Counted from the first letter of the stretch, positions 9,345-18,647 are shown. The stretch: 52,978 nt of DNA from Thermoguttaceae bacterium (GCA_017447745.1 JAFSMW010000071.1:1-52978); one strand, 5' to 3'. Notes: generated from the sequence alone by a model not told the origin. Translations and numbers: made by a program.

Positions 9345-9950
9345 ATGGTATTTTTTATTTTGATGATGATTATCCTGGGCGTAACAATTGCCTTTAGCGT
9401 CCGGGATGGCATTTGGACAAACCTGATTCGATTGTTCAATCTGATCTTTTCCGGATTGATTGCAACAACCTATTTCGAAACATTAGCAGACGCTTTGGAA
9501 GGCATGGCCCCCTCGTATACGTACCTTCTCGACTTTTTGTCGATTTGGCTCATATTTATCGCAGTGTATGCCTTATTAAGATTTTTGACCAACAAACTGA
9601 GCGTTGTTCGCGTTTGGTTCCCTGCTATTATTGACAAATGGGTCGGCGTTGGTCTGTCTGTCATTTTGGGATTTACCATGTTGTCGTTTTCCGTTTATGC
9701 GCTTTACACAGCTCCGCTTCAGCCCAACTATTGGGGAATGCACAATTATCCAACCCTTACCGGCGGCTGGGCGGTTTTTGCAAAAATGGAAGCCGACGGC
9801 GCATTGCAATCCGGAACCGCTTTTGGAGACACTAAAGACTTTTACGATCGTTACAACAAACGAAGAGAGAATCAGGAATATTATGCTTCCTCTCACGATA
9901 ATAAAATCCTGATTCATCCAAACGACACCAGCAAACACAAGCGTAAATAA
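9345..9950 (+). CDS. CvpA-like integral membrane protein
   Basis: A 201-residue membrane protein with about four hydrophobic segments in the first 130 residues (VFFILMMIILGVTIAFSV; LIRLFNLIFSGLIATTYF; YLLDFLSIWLIFIAVYALL; VGVGLSVILGFTMLSFSVYAL), then a hydrophilic C-terminal tail ending in KHKRK. Four helices with a charged tail and a D/G-rich first loop recall the CvpA/colicin V production family, whose members affect envelope homeostasis. The Shine-Dalgarno TGAGGA is about 8 bases before the ATG. It sits between the TPR pair and asnB on the same strand. The family call is tentative; the membrane topology is clear. Confidence 0.6.
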   Translation: MVFFILMMIILGVTIAFSVRDGIWTNLIRLFNLIFSGLIATTYFETLADALEGMAPSYTYLLDFLSIWLIFIAVYALLRFLTNKLSVVRVWFPAIIDKWVGVGLSVILGFTMLSFSVYALYTAPLQPNYWGMHNYPTLTGGWAVFAKMEADGALQSGTAFGDTKDFYDRYNKRRENQEYYASSHDNKILIHPNDTSKHKRK

Positions 9951-9985
9951 TACTTAAATTTTCTCTGCTCCGCTCAATTCCTATG

Positions 9986-11950
9986 ATGTGTGGAATAACC
10001 GGCTTTATCAGCCTTAATCGTTCAACCTCTCCTGCCATTTCGCCGGAGAGGTTATCGTATATTACAGACCTTCTCAAACACCGCGGACCCGACGATTCTG
10101 GAGAATTTTACGAACGACAGTCTGACTTTACCGTCGGCATGGGTCATCGACGTCTGAGCGTTTTGGACGTCGCCGGCGGACATCAACCGCAAATCGACAA
10201 TTCCGGAGAAACCATAATTGTCGTCTACAATGGCGAGATTTACAATTATCGTCAATTGAAAACGGAGTTGGAATCGAAGGGCTATGTTTTCAAAACAACG
10301 TGCGATACAGAGATTATAGCCCCCCTGTATCGGGAATACGGCTTGGATTTCGTTCAAAAGCTGTTGGGCATGTACGCCATTGCTCTTTGGGACAAGGCAA
10401 ACCGTAAGCTCATTTTAGCTCGCGATCCGATTGGTAAAAAGCCGCTCTATTACGCTCTGGACGATGCCAGAGTTATTTTTGCCTCGGAACTCAAAGCCGT
10501 AGTCGCGGCAGACGAAACGCTCAAATCGGAAATTGATCCTGTCGCCGTTGACGAATATTTCACGCTGCAATATTTACCCGCGCCAAGAACGATTTACAAA
10601 CGGGTCAGCAAGCTTTGCGCCGGACAGATTTTGGAAATTTCTGTAACAAACGAAAAATTGTCGGTCAATTCCGTTTATCCCAACACGGTTCGTGACTGGA
10701 TAGCCGCCGGCAGAAAATCTTTTGAAGAAAGAAAAGAATCGTATGAAGATTCCAAGCGCCGCTTAAACGACGTACTGACTCAGGCGGTTTCCGACCGCAT
10801 GATTTCAGACGTTCCGTTAGGCGCGTTTCTTTCCGGAGGAATCGATTCGACGATTGTCGTCGGGATTATGCAGTCCATTTCCAGTCGACCGATTCAAACG
10901 TTTTCCATCGGTTTTGACGACCCGACTTTTGACGAAACGTCGTACGCTCAGGAAGCGGCTCAATTCCTCAAAACCGATCATACTCAGCTTCGCGTTACGC
11001 CGGACTCCACCGCCATGATTGCCGATCTGGTTTCGTACTACGACGAACCATTTGCAGACTCCTCCGCTCTGCCAACGTGGTACGTATGCAACCTGTCCAG
11101 AAAGAGCGTAACAGTCGCCCTCAACGGGGACGGCGGGGACGAACTGTTTCTCGGCTACGACCGCTACAAGGCGGTTAAAATTGCGGCTCTGGCAGACAAA
11201 TTCTGCCCTGCGTTTATGCGATCCATTATAGGAAAAACCGTCTGCGCCGTTCTCCCGCCAAACCTGAAACAGGGCTCTCTGTTGAGAAAAGCGCGGCGGT
11301 TTGCGGAATGTCTGCAAATGAACCCTGTTGAACGCTATCTGGACTGGGTAAGCTTTTATAACGCTCCGCGAAGAAAGACGCTTTTCAGCGCCGAGTTCCA
11401 AAACCAAATTGAGCAGTCCGCTCCCGTTCCCGGTCAGCCCCCTGCTCTGTCGTACTTAAAGGAATTTTTCGATCCGTCGATTTCATCTCAGCCGTCAAGA
11501 CAGATTTCGTTAATGGACTTGCAGACGTACATGCCGGAATGTCTTTTAGTCAAAGTCGACCGCGCCGCCATGGCTAATTCGCTCGAAGGGCGCAGCCCGA
11601 TTCTCGACCGCCGCGTGATTGAACTGGCGTCGTCGTTCCCGCAAGACTGGGGTCTGAAAAACGGGAAGACAAAACAGATGTTTATCGATACATTCTCCCG
11701 ATTCCTTCCCAAAGACATTCAAACCAGAAAAAAACAAGGCTTTGGCGTCCCGCTGTACAAATGGTTCAAATCCGGACCGCTTCACGACCTGGCGGCAGAC
11801 GCGTTTTCATCACAAGAGTTCAAAACAAGCGGCGTCTTCCAACCGGAAGCGGGAACAAAACTGCTGGAAGAACACATCAGCGGACGATTCGACCATTCAC
11901 ACCGACTCTGGGCGCTGCTCTTCTTTGCCCTATGGGCAAGACAACAATAG
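9986..11950 (+). CDS. asnB: Asparagine synthetase B (glutamine-hydrolysing)
   Basis: Converts aspartate, ATP and glutamine to asparagine, AMP, PPi and glutamate. The 654-residue enzyme begins M-C-G-I-T-G-F; the Cys must become N-terminal after Met removal to act as the glutaminase nucleophile, so the second of two adjacent ATG codons (9986 rather than 9983) is preferred. The N-terminal Ntn amidotransferase domain (about 1-190) includes RGPDDSG, HRRLSV, YNGEIYNY and CDTEII. The synthetase domain carries the PP-loop SGGIDSTIVVG, then FSIGFDDPTFDE and LNGDGGDELFLGYDRY. Length and motif order match the AsnB/AsnO group, which in some bacteria works in cell-surface polymer modification rather than bulk asparagine synthesis. 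No terminator is apparent after it. Confidence 0.94.
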   Translation: MCGITGFISLNRSTSPAISPERLSYITDLLKHRGPDDSGEFYERQSDFTVGMGHRRLSVLDVAGGHQPQIDNSGETIIVVYNGEIYNYRQLKTELESKGYVFKTTCDTEIIAPLYREYGLDFVQKLLGMYAIALWDKANRKLILARDPIGKKPLYYALDDARVIFASELKAVVAADETLKSEIDPVAVDEYFTLQYLPAPRTIYKRVSKLCAGQILEISVTNEKLSVNSVYPNTVRDWIAAGRKSFEERKESYEDSKRRLNDVLTQAVSDRMISDVPLGAFLSGGIDSTIVVGIMQSISSRPIQTFSIGFDDPTFDETSYAQEAAQFLKTDHTQLRVTPDSTAMIADLVSYYDEPFADSSALPTWYVCNLSRKSVTVALNGDGGDELFLGYDRYKAVKIAALADKFCPAFMRSIIGKTVCAVLPPNLKQGSLLRKARRFAECLQMNPVERYLDWVSFYNAPRRKTLFSAEFQNQIEQSAPVPGQPPALSYLKEFFDPSISSQPSRQISLMDLQTYMPECLLVKVDRAAMANSLEGRSPILDRRVIELASSFPQDWGLKNGKTKQMFIDTFSRFLPKDIQTRKKQGFGVPLYKWFKSGPLHDLAADAFSSQEFKTSGVFQPEAGTKLLEEHISGRFDHSHRLWALLFFALWARQQ

Positions 11951-12028
11951 CGAGAGAAGCCTTTTATTGGGAATTCCATTCCTTATTAACATCATTCAAT
12001 ATTTGAATATATATATTATTTTAGGGAA

Positions 12029-12056
12029 TTGACAACTAAAATAGTTTTTGTATAAT
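12029..12056 (+). promoter_or_regulatory. Sigma70-type promoter of the LsrF-like aldolase gene
   Basis: Consensus TTGACA (12029-12034) and TATAAT (12051-12056) with a 16-base spacer, in AT-rich sequence. It implies an untranslated leader of about 120 bases before the ATG at 12183. The Shine-Dalgarno GGAG is at 12172-12175. Confidence 0.75.
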
Positions 12057-12182
12057 ACATAATATTATGTAGGCGATTAAAGAACGATGGCAATTCCAAA
12101 GCAGGTTTTGTTTTAATTGAATTCGTCAATCGTTTGCCATTGATAGAATATCATTTTTTCACTTTATTCATGGAGTTGAGTT

Positions 12183-13121
12183 ATGCCAGGCGCAGACACT
12201 AGTACCAAAGAAAAGAATTTTTACACTGACATTCCAGCCGCTAAACACAGTTTCTTTTTAAAGGGACTGGATCAGTACGATTGGGGCATGCAGTCCAGAC
12301 TGTCCCGAATGTTCAACCCGAAGTCCGGTCATACCGTTATGTTGGCGTTTGACCACGGCTACGCCTACGGTCCGACAACGGGTCTGGAACGCCTTGACGT
12401 TACCATCGCCCCGTTGGTTCCCTACGCTGACTGCCTTATGTGCGCTCGCGGCGCTCTTCGTTCCTGCATTCCCAGCGATTGCGACAAAGCCGTTGCAATG
12501 CGCTGCTCCGCCGGTACGACCATTCTCGATGAAAATGTTTTTGTCAACGAATGCATTGGCGTCGACATCGAAGAAGTTATCCGCATGAACGTAACGTGCA
12601 TGGCTGTTCAGGTCTGCATCGGTTCAGACAACGAACGCAACAACATCGAAAACTTCGTCAAGCTGGTTGACTTGGGCAACAAGTACGGTATTCCGGTGCT
12701 GGGCGTTACCGCAGTTGGAAAGAACATGGCTCGCGACAAGCGCTACTTCGGTTTGGCGACTCGAATCATTGCTGAACTCGGCGGACACTTGGTCAAGACG
12801 TATTTCGTCGAAGACGGCTTTGAAGACGTCGCTGCCGGCTGCCCGGTTCCGATTGTTATCGCCGGTGGAAAGAAGCTGCCCGAAAAGGACGCTCTGACGA
12901 TGGCGTACAAGGCGATTCAGCAAGGCGCGTCCGGCGTCGACATGGGTCGAAACGTCTTCCAGTCCGAAGACCCGATTGCCATGATTCAAGCGATTCGCAG
13001 CGTCGTTCACGACAACGCCTCTCCAGCTCAGGCTTACGAACTGTTCTGCGATCTGAAAGCAGACAACGCCAAAGCCGCCAAAACGACAAAAAAGTCTAAA
13101 ACAACGAAAGCCAAGAAATAG
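12183..13121 (+). CDS. LsrF/DhnA-type class I aldolase family protein
   Basis: A 312-residue TIM-barrel enzyme of the DeoC/FbaB superfamily. The N-terminal block DWGMQSRLSRMFNPKSGHTV and then MLAFDHGYAYGPTTGLE closely follow LsrF, the thiolase that cleaves phosphorylated AI-2 product in Enterobacteria. A Schiff-base lysine candidate is the K in GGHLVKTYFVE, and GASGVDMGRNVFQSEDP forms the phosphate-binding end. No other lsr genes are present, so quorum-signal breakdown is not implied. An archaeal-type fructose-bisphosphate or other sugar-phosphate aldolase role is at least as likely, and gap lies 11 kb upstream. The C-terminal tail is Lys/Ala rich (AKAAKTTKKSKTTKAKK), an unusual appendage. 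A promoter and a terminator bracket it as a single-gene transcript. Confidence 0.82.
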   Translation: MPGADTSTKEKNFYTDIPAAKHSFFLKGLDQYDWGMQSRLSRMFNPKSGHTVMLAFDHGYAYGPTTGLERLDVTIAPLVPYADCLMCARGALRSCIPSDCDKAVAMRCSAGTTILDENVFVNECIGVDIEEVIRMNVTCMAVQVCIGSDNERNNIENFVKLVDLGNKYGIPVLGVTAVGKNMARDKRYFGLATRIIAELGGHLVKTYFVEDGFEDVAAGCPVPIVIAGGKKLPEKDALTMAYKAIQQGASGVDMGRNVFQSEDPIAMIQAIRSVVHDNASPAQAYELFCDLKADNAKAAKTTKKSKTTKAKK

Positions 13122-13138
13122 TTAAACAAAGACAAAAA

Positions 13139-13167
13139 AAGCGCGGCTTATGCCGCGCTTAATTTTT
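13139..13167. terminator. Bidirectional terminator between convergent genes
   Basis: The stem AAGCGCGGC (13139-13147) pairs perfectly with GCCGCGCTT (13152-13160) around loop TTAT. An A-run precedes it and a T-rich run follows, so it can end both the aldolase transcript and the minus-strand gene that stops at 13179. Confidence 0.88.
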
Positions 13168-13178
13168 ATAAACAACAA

Positions 13179-13931
13179 TCAGTTCCCCGCTCTGCGAAGC
13201 TGTTCTAAAAGGGCTGAAATTTCTTCGTGAACTTCAGCCGTCTGATTGACAACCAACGATTTAGTCGGACCGTAATAATAAATCGTACCATTTCCGCCGT
13301 TGATTTCCCACGTATCAATGCAAATGGTTTTCTGAATCAGTTCGACGAGTTCTTCGCCCTCTTTTTCGTAGTCAACCTGTTTAGCGTTTTCCCCAAGGAT
13401 ATTGGCGAAATCGCCCTGCTGAGCCAGAATGCCGTCGTTGTTTTGATTGTTGTTGTGACGCGGTTTGATAGATTGCGGACGTGCAGGAAGCCCCGCTGCC
13501 TTTCTAGCCGCTTTTTCTGCCGCCAAGCGTTCCATTCGATGGCGTTTGTTATACGCGCCAATGGTTGCCTTAAGAGATCGAAGACGCGTTTTGATTTGGT
13601 CGTCTAAAATTCTTTTGGAATTGACGTCCATTTTGTCGTCTTTTGCCATAGCCAAAATCACTCCGATATACTCGCGAGCCGCTTGACGACAGCTGTCCTC
13701 GCCCATGTCGCGCGCTTTAACCCACTTTATCAGGAGTTGTTTTCCATAAGCCTTCAGTTCCTCCCCCTTTAAATCAGGAACAACAGAACGCTTTGCTTTC
13801 TGCTGAGCGGGAGCCATTGCAGGCGCATTCTCGGAATTGGACGGAATGTACGGTTCGTTTTCGGACTTCCCGTCAGCCCAGCAAAGACCGGATAAAACCA
13901 ACAGAATCGGCAGTAGGAAAAGGCGTTTCAT
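13179..13931 (-). CDS. Exported hypothetical protein
   Basis: A 250-residue protein. The start at 13931 begins a signal peptide ([19 protein letters not shown], cleaved before DGK). The open frame continues upstream only through repeat DNA, whose translation ([10 protein letters not shown]) is an artefact. After a Pro/Ala-rich region comes a basic helical middle ([30 protein letters not shown]), a Gln/Asn stretch, and a C-terminal block of about 60 residues with [20 protein letters not shown], then [20 protein letters not shown] and [12 protein letters not shown]. This last block has the rhythm of the short secretin N-domain-like module seen in planctomycete proteins (an impression). The start codon sits two bases from a repeat element, leaving no Shine-Dalgarno. 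Confidence 0.75.
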   Translation of the reverse strand: MKRLFLLPILLVLSGLCWADGKSENEPYIPSNSENAPAMAPAQQKAKRSVVPDLKGEELKAYGKQLLIKWVKARDMGEDSCRQAAREYIGVILAMAKDDKMDVNSKRILDDQIKTRLRSLKATIGAYNKRHRMERLAAEKAARKAAGLPARPQSIKPRHNNNQNNDGILAQQGDFANILGENAKQVDYEKEGEELVELIQKTICIDTWEINGGNGTIYYYGPTKSLVVNQTAEVHEEISALLEQLRRAGN

Positions 13932-14103
<172 letters not shown>

Positions 14104-15072
14104 TCAATACTCAACCAGCGTATCTGTATTGATCATTTCGGCAATACCCTCGTAATTGAGGAAAATGCGATGTCGAAACGCCGGCAGGATAGCGGCTTTA
14201 ACGTCGGCTCTATTGCAGTCGCAGCGCCCTTCAACCAGAGCGTTGAATTTCGCGCCCATAACGGCGGCTTGAATTCCTCTCGGACCAACGCCGTAACGAA
14301 CGTACTGCTTGACCTGTTTGGAATTGGTCGATTGAGGATTGGTTGCAACCGCCGATCTGACGATGCTGGCTACCAGATCGCTGGAAATTGATACGGCGCG
14401 AACCATTTCTTTGAGCTTCGCCAAACGGTTGGCGTCGCAAACCTTAGCGGGTTTGAGCTTTTCGGTATTGGTCGAATCCATGGCGATTTTCAGCATGCTG
14501 TCTTCGCTCGGCAAACCCATTTTGATTTTGTAGAAGAATCTGTCAACCTGAGATTCCGGAAGCGGGAATGTTCCTTCCATTTCCAACGGATTTTGAGTCG
14601 CCATGACCATGAACGGGGTTTCCATTTTGAACGATTCAGTCGAAACGGTAACCTGTCCGGTTTCCATGGCTTCCAGAAGAGCAGACTGCGTCTTGGGCAT
14701 GGCGCGGTTGATTTGATCCGCAAGAATAAAATTCCCAAAAATCGGACCGCGCTGGAATTCAAAGGTTCTGCGCCCTTGTTCTTCCATAATGACGTAAGAC
14801 CCGATAATATCTGACGGCATGAGGTCTGGCGTGAACGGAATGCGGCTGGCATGAGCGTCAAAGACGTCGCCCAAGCAGCGCGCCAACCAGGTCTTTCCAA
14901 CGCCAGGCGCGCCTTCCAATAAAATGTGTCCGCCGCAGAAAAGAGCCGTCAGAGCGTATCGGATCGCTTCAGACTGACCCAAGACATATTTGGAAAGCTC
15001 GGTTTCTATCTTCGTAAAATCGGCTTGAAAATTCTGAACCAATGACGGTAAATCGTGTACGGATACTGGCAT
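14104..15072 (-). CDS. MoxR-family AAA+ ATPase with Walker B Glu-to-Gln change
   Basis: A 322-residue ATPase of the MoxR/RavA clade, chaperone-like enzymes that usually work with DUF58 and von Willebrand proteins in metal insertion or envelope maturation. The Walker A is GAPGVGKTWLAR (about 54-65). The Walker B reads ILADQINR, where the family normally has ADEINR, so the catalytic Glu is Gln at residue 120 (codon 14713-14715). PKTQSALLEAMETGQVT, sensor 1 (VMATQNPLEMEGTFPLPESQ) and the C-terminal helical domain are intact. No DUF58 or VWA gene lies beside it, unlike typical moxR operons. The start at 15072 gives a family-length N-terminus. ATP binding is expected; hydrolysis is in doubt. Confidence 0.92.
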   Translation of the reverse strand: MPVSVHDLPSLVQNFQADFTKIETELSKYVLGQSEAIRYALTALFCGGHILLEGAPGVGKTWLARCLGDVFDAHASRIPFTPDLMPSDIIGSYVIMEEQGRRTFEFQRGPIFGNFILADQINRAMPKTQSALLEAMETGQVTVSTESFKMETPFMVMATQNPLEMEGTFPLPESQVDRFFYKIKMGLPSEDSMLKIAMDSTNTEKLKPAKVCDANRLAKLKEMVRAVSISSDLVASIVRSAVATNPQSTNSKQVKQYVRYGVGPRGIQAAVMGAKFNALVEGRCDCNRADVKAAILPAFRHRIFLNYEGIAEMINTDTLVEY

Positions 15073-15083
15073 GGGAGTTTGAG

Positions 15084-15123
15084 TTAGTTAGGAATTAGGA
15101 ATGAGGAGTTGACGCGAAGCGTT
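15084..15123. repeat. Half heptamer element, GTTAGGA type, with core
   Basis: Units TTAGTTAGGAATTAGGAATG and GAGGAGTT lead into the core GACGCGAAGCGTT, with no complementary right arm. It begins about 12 bases upstream of the MoxR start codon. This looks like a truncated or incompletely expanded member of the family. Confidence 0.75.
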
Positions 15124-15237
15124 CTCACTTTATACATCTTTTTTATTAATTATACTTCCCTATGGGAGATTTTTCAAGGGGATTCTCGATTTTTTTAAAA
15201 AATAATTCGATTTTTAGTTTTTCTGCGTTAAACGGCT

Positions 15238-15265
15238 TTGACAAAAGTTAAATATAGAATAAAAT
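15238..15265 (+). promoter_or_regulatory. Promoter candidate for the methionine/folate gene
   Basis: TTGACA (15238-15243) and TAAAAT (15260-15265) are separated by 16 bases in strongly AT-rich sequence. It lies in the 376-base gap between the divergent MoxR and methyltransferase genes; the rest of the gap is repeat elements. Confidence 0.5.
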
Positions 15266-15289
15266 ATAATATATAGAAAGTTGCAAGTC

Positions 15290-15447
15290 AGCTTTTAGCT
15301 ACTAGCTTCTAGCTCCTAGCTTTGTGATTTTTGATTCAAACTTTAACAAATAACGCCGAGAAGCGTCAATACCCAAGCTAATGGCTAGTAGCTAATAGCT
15401 AGCAGCTAACTATTCCCTATTCCCCATTCCCTATTCCCTCCCCCATT
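15290..15447. repeat. Composite heptamer element, AGCTACT and GGGAATA types
   Basis: The left arm (15290-15322) is heptamers AGCTTTT, AGCTACT, AGCTTCT, AGCTCCT. The inverted arm (about 15375-15410) carries AGCTAAT-like units. The centre holds AACGCCGAGAAGCGTC. A second right arm of TTCCCTA/TTCCCCA heptamers (15411-15447) has no left partner, so two unit types are joined. It ends just before the ATG at 15449. Confidence 0.85.
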
Positions 15448-15448
15448 T

Positions 15449-17290
15449 ATGGCTCAGCAAAAGATTACTGACGTTATCAAAGATACGCTGATTATTTTTG
15501 ACGGCGCGACGGGTACCGAATTGTACTCTCGCGGCATCTTTACCAATCGCTGCTACGAGGAACTCAATCTGACAGATAAAAAGCTTATCAGTCAAATTGA
15601 GAGCGAATATTTAGACGCCGGCGCAGAGGTTATCACAACCAATACGTACGGAGCAAACCCGTTGGCTCTTGAGAAGTTTGGCTTGCGAGACAAAACCGCC
15701 ATTATCAACAAGGCTGGCGTTGAAATCGCCCGACAGGTTATTGCTCAGCACGAAAGCCAGGCGTGGGTGGCAGGAGACGTCGGGCCGCTGCTAAGTTACG
15801 CCGACGATCCAGTCGAGATTATTCTGGAACAGGTTCGTCCGTTGATTGAGGCGGGTTGTGATTTCATTCTTTTTGAAACGCTGCCTCATATTTCCGCTAT
15901 CGAATTTGCCGCTCTTGCTATGCAAAAACTGTCTCAAGAGGGAAACCCGTTCCCGTACGCGATTTCATTCGCGCCGGTTAAAAACTGCGAGACAATTTCC
16001 GGAGAAACCGTCGAGTCCGTCGTCGCCTGTCTGGACGACGAGAGCAAATACCCACATCAACCCTTTGCGTGGGGCTTGAATTGCGGTCAGGGACCGGATG
16101 GGATGCTGGAATCTGTCGAACGGGTTATTAACGCGGTGAAAAAACCGCTCATCGTTCAGCCGAACGCAGGAATCCCTAAAAGCGTCGAAAACCGATACAT
16201 CAACATGTCGACGCCGGAGTACTTCACAACGTACGCTCAGCGTTACGTCAATCTCGGTGCAGCGGCAATTGGCGGCTGCTGCGGAATCGCTCCAGCGCAC
16301 ATCAAAAACGCTGCTGACGCTATCAAGCCCTTGGCAAGAGCGCAAAAGAGCAAACACACTTTTACCGCTTCCATCGCCGCTCAGCCGCAGGAAGAAATCC
16401 CGTTGATCAACCGGTCAAGATTTGCTCATAAACTAGCTACCGGACAATGGGTTACAAGCGTAGAACTCGTTCCGCCAAGAGGTTACGACTTGTCCGGGAC
16501 GATTCAAAAATGCCGAACGCTGTACCAAGCGGGCGTTGATTGCATCAACATTCCAGACGGACCTCGGGCGTCAAGCAAAATCTCTCCGCTCATTACAGCA
16601 GACAGAATTCAAAAAGAAGCCCGCATGGAAGCGATTTTGCATTGCTGCTGCCGCGATAAAAACCTCATCGGTCTTCAGGCAGACTTGCTGGCGTGCGCAG
16701 CGTGCAATATCACAAACCTGCTCTTTATTACAGGCGACCCGCCCAAGCTGGGAGAATACCCAGACGCTACCGGCGTTTTCGATACCGACTCAATCGGCGC
16801 CGTCGGGATTCAAAAACGCCTCAATCAGGGCATCGACCTGGGCGGTCAGGCGATTACCCCGCCAACTCATGCTGCCATTGGCGTTGGACTCGACCCAACG
16901 GCGTTAGACAAAAAGCGCGAAGTAGAACGTCTGTTCATGAAAGCCGAAGCAGGAGCTGATTTCATCTTTACTCAGCCGGTTTTTGATCCGGAAGCTCTGC
17001 TGGCGATGCTGGATCAGATTAAATCAACTGGATTGCCGGTTGTTGCCGGCATCTGGCCGTTGGCGAGTTTCCGCAACGCGTCCTTCCTTCAAAACGAAGT
17101 GCCCGGCGTCGAGATTCCCAAGTCTATTATGGATCGTATGGAAGCACAGGAAACCCGCGAAGGGCAGCTGGCAGAGGGCGTTGCAATCGCAAAAGAATCC
17201 ATTGAAACGATTCGACCGTACGTTCAGGGCGTTCAGGTCAATGCTCCGTTTGGGAAAATTGAAATTGCGCTCCAGGTATTTGAAAAATAA
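15449..17290 (+). CDS. Bifunctional homocysteine S-methyltransferase / 5,10-methylenetetrahydrofolate reductase
   Basis: A 613-residue fusion. The N-terminal half is a zinc-dependent S-methyltransferase barrel: FDGATGTELYSRG at the start, TNTYGANP, a first zinc Cys in WGLNCGQGP (about 211) and the paired Cys in GGCCGIAPAHI (about 276-277). From about residue 330 follows a MetF-type FAD/TIM-barrel reductase: SVELVPPRGYD, the folate/FAD-site segment LLFITGDPPKLGEYPDA and the tail FIFTQPVFDPEALL. This order is the same as in Bacillus YitJ. It would make methyl-THF and methionine in one polypeptide. A candidate promoter lies 180 bases upstream. The DNA just before the ATG is repeat, so no Shine-Dalgarno is seen. 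Confidence 0.93.
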   Translation: MAQQKITDVIKDTLIIFDGATGTELYSRGIFTNRCYEELNLTDKKLISQIESEYLDAGAEVITTNTYGANPLALEKFGLRDKTAIINKAGVEIARQVIAQHESQAWVAGDVGPLLSYADDPVEIILEQVRPLIEAGCDFILFETLPHISAIEFAALAMQKLSQEGNPFPYAISFAPVKNCETISGETVESVVACLDDESKYPHQPFAWGLNCGQGPDGMLESVERVINAVKKPLIVQPNAGIPKSVENRYINMSTPEYFTTYAQRYVNLGAAAIGGCCGIAPAHIKNAADAIKPLARAQKSKHTFTASIAAQPQEEIPLINRSRFAHKLATGQWVTSVELVPPRGYDLSGTIQKCRTLYQAGVDCINIPDGPRASSKISPLITADRIQKEARMEAILHCCCRDKNLIGLQADLLACAACNITNLLFITGDPPKLGEYPDATGVFDTDSIGAVGIQKRLNQGIDLGGQAITPPTHAAIGVGLDPTALDKKREVERLFMKAEAGADFIFTQPVFDPEALLAMLDQIKSTGLPVVAGIWPLASFRNASFLQNEVPGVEIPKSIMDRMEAQETREGQLAEGVAIAKESIETIRPYVQGVQVNAPFGKIEIALQVFEK

Positions 17291-17458
17291 ATTTTCAAAA
17301 ATTTTTATAAAAAATATTGGTCGATACTTGAAATTTGTTTTACAATAAAGTACGATTGAAGTTGTTATTCAGTATTAGTTATTTACGCCTCAAAGATGAG
17401 AAACAAGAATCGATTCTTTTTCTCATCCTGGCATAACTCCTTAACCCCAAGCGTTATC

Positions 17459-18577
17459 ATGAAACAAACCGTCTTTTTCTTGTCATTTGCGTTTTTGTCG
17501 CTGCTGTTTCTGCCTTTTGCGGCAACTGCAGAAAAGCCAACCATAAACTATGACATGGATCCTGTTTGGCCCAAAAAGCTGGATCCGTCCTTTTACGATG
17601 GCAAAATCGTACTGTTGTACTATTGGACATTAGGCGAAGGCTCCCGTCCTGAACCTCGCCGTATTCAGGAGATTACGGCAACTTTCAAGAGTCTCAATCA
17701 ACTTCAAATGCAGTTAAGCAAGTCAGGCGTCTTTACGGTCGCCGGCAGCTACGTTGGTACGGATAACACATCAGCCATGAACATGATTCGTCAATGCCGA
17801 CCGATGTTCCCGGTGTACGTAAACCTGCTTTGTCAATCAGAAATGCCAAAGGCGAACCAATGCTCTTTCGTTCTTTTGGACGCTAGCGGACAGGTTATCG
17901 GCTCCGGATCCATAAAGGAAATCTATCTTACTCTTCAGACTACCGTTCCCGCTGCAATGATGTTAAAGCGCATGAAGAGCCTGCCAGTTAAGCACCCCTT
18001 GGAAGGAATGTCTTTAGTTGGAAAAGAGATTGAATTCTACGGTTTGTTCGAACCGGGAAGACCGTGGCTGGGACCATACCGAAAAATCGAAAGAAGCCTC
18101 GAAAAGAATCCGGACGCTCCTGGTTCTCAAGAGTCCGTTAAAATGGCAGTTGACGAATATCTGACAACGACGTTGCCTGAAATCCTTGAAAAGGCGAAAG
18201 CGGAACCCGCTGCCTATTACGATATTCTTAATTTGCTCAGTAAATCCGTTAAGGGGCTTCCGGGAGAGGAATCCGTAAATGAAGTTTTGAAGCCTCTCCA
18301 AACAGATAAAAACGTTGCTGAATTGTCCAAGCAGATTGCCAATATCAAAAAATTCAAAGCGACTTCTGGCAGTCTTACTCCCGACGCCCTTAAAAAGCGT
18401 AGCGAACCGCTCATTGCGTCTTTGAAAAAGCTGCTCAACAAACCAACCCTGTCAGACAACGTCAAGGCTGAAGCCGAAAAATGGATGGCTCAGTTGGAAC
18501 AGATAAGCTCAGGATCCGGCGGCGACGACGGTCCCGTTCCCGCCAACGAGGACGCCTCGGCAAAAGAAGAAGAATAG
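17459..18577 (+). CDS. Exported protein with possible thioredoxin-like fold, no CxxC
   Basis: A 372-residue protein. The start at 17459 opens a signal peptide (MKQTVFFLSFAFLSLLFLPFAATA, cleaved before EKP); the frame upstream to 17396 lacks one. After about 30 residues, DGKIVLLYYWTLGEG and VFTVAGSYVG, then a later SFVLLDASGQVIGSG, follow the strand order of secreted thioredoxin/AhpC-like domains, but the redox CxxC is absent. A helical C-terminal region of about 200 residues follows, ending in a Gly/Asp/Glu-rich tail. A non-redox thioredoxin-like fold is an inference from pattern. It is a single gene followed by its own terminator. Confidence 0.65.
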   Translation: MKQTVFFLSFAFLSLLFLPFAATAEKPTINYDMDPVWPKKLDPSFYDGKIVLLYYWTLGEGSRPEPRRIQEITATFKSLNQLQMQLSKSGVFTVAGSYVGTDNTSAMNMIRQCRPMFPVYVNLLCQSEMPKANQCSFVLLDASGQVIGSGSIKEIYLTLQTTVPAAMMLKRMKSLPVKHPLEGMSLVGKEIEFYGLFEPGRPWLGPYRKIERSLEKNPDAPGSQESVKMAVDEYLTTTLPEILEKAKAEPAAYYDILNLLSKSVKGLPGEESVNEVLKPLQTDKNVAELSKQIANIKKFKATSGSLTPDALKKRSEPLIASLKKLLNKPTLSDNVKAEAEKWMAQLEQISSGSGGDDGPVPANEDASAKEEE

Positions 18578-18610
18578 TCAATAGAATAACCGTTCTGTTA
18601 CAAATACTAA

Positions 18611-18647
18611 AACTCCCTGGAAAAACGCTCTTCAGGGAGTCTTTTGT
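18611..18647 (+). terminator. Intrinsic terminator
   Basis: ACTCCCTG (18612-18619) pairs with CAGGGAGT (18633-18640) over a 13-base loop, followed by CTTTTGTT. It lies about 35 bases after the stop codon at 18577. Confidence 0.75.

Noticed and set aside
12183-13121. Quorum-sensing (AI-2 processing) function from LsrF likeness
   Set aside because: No lsrA, lsrB, lsrK or lsrR genes nearby; a general aldolase role fits at least as well.
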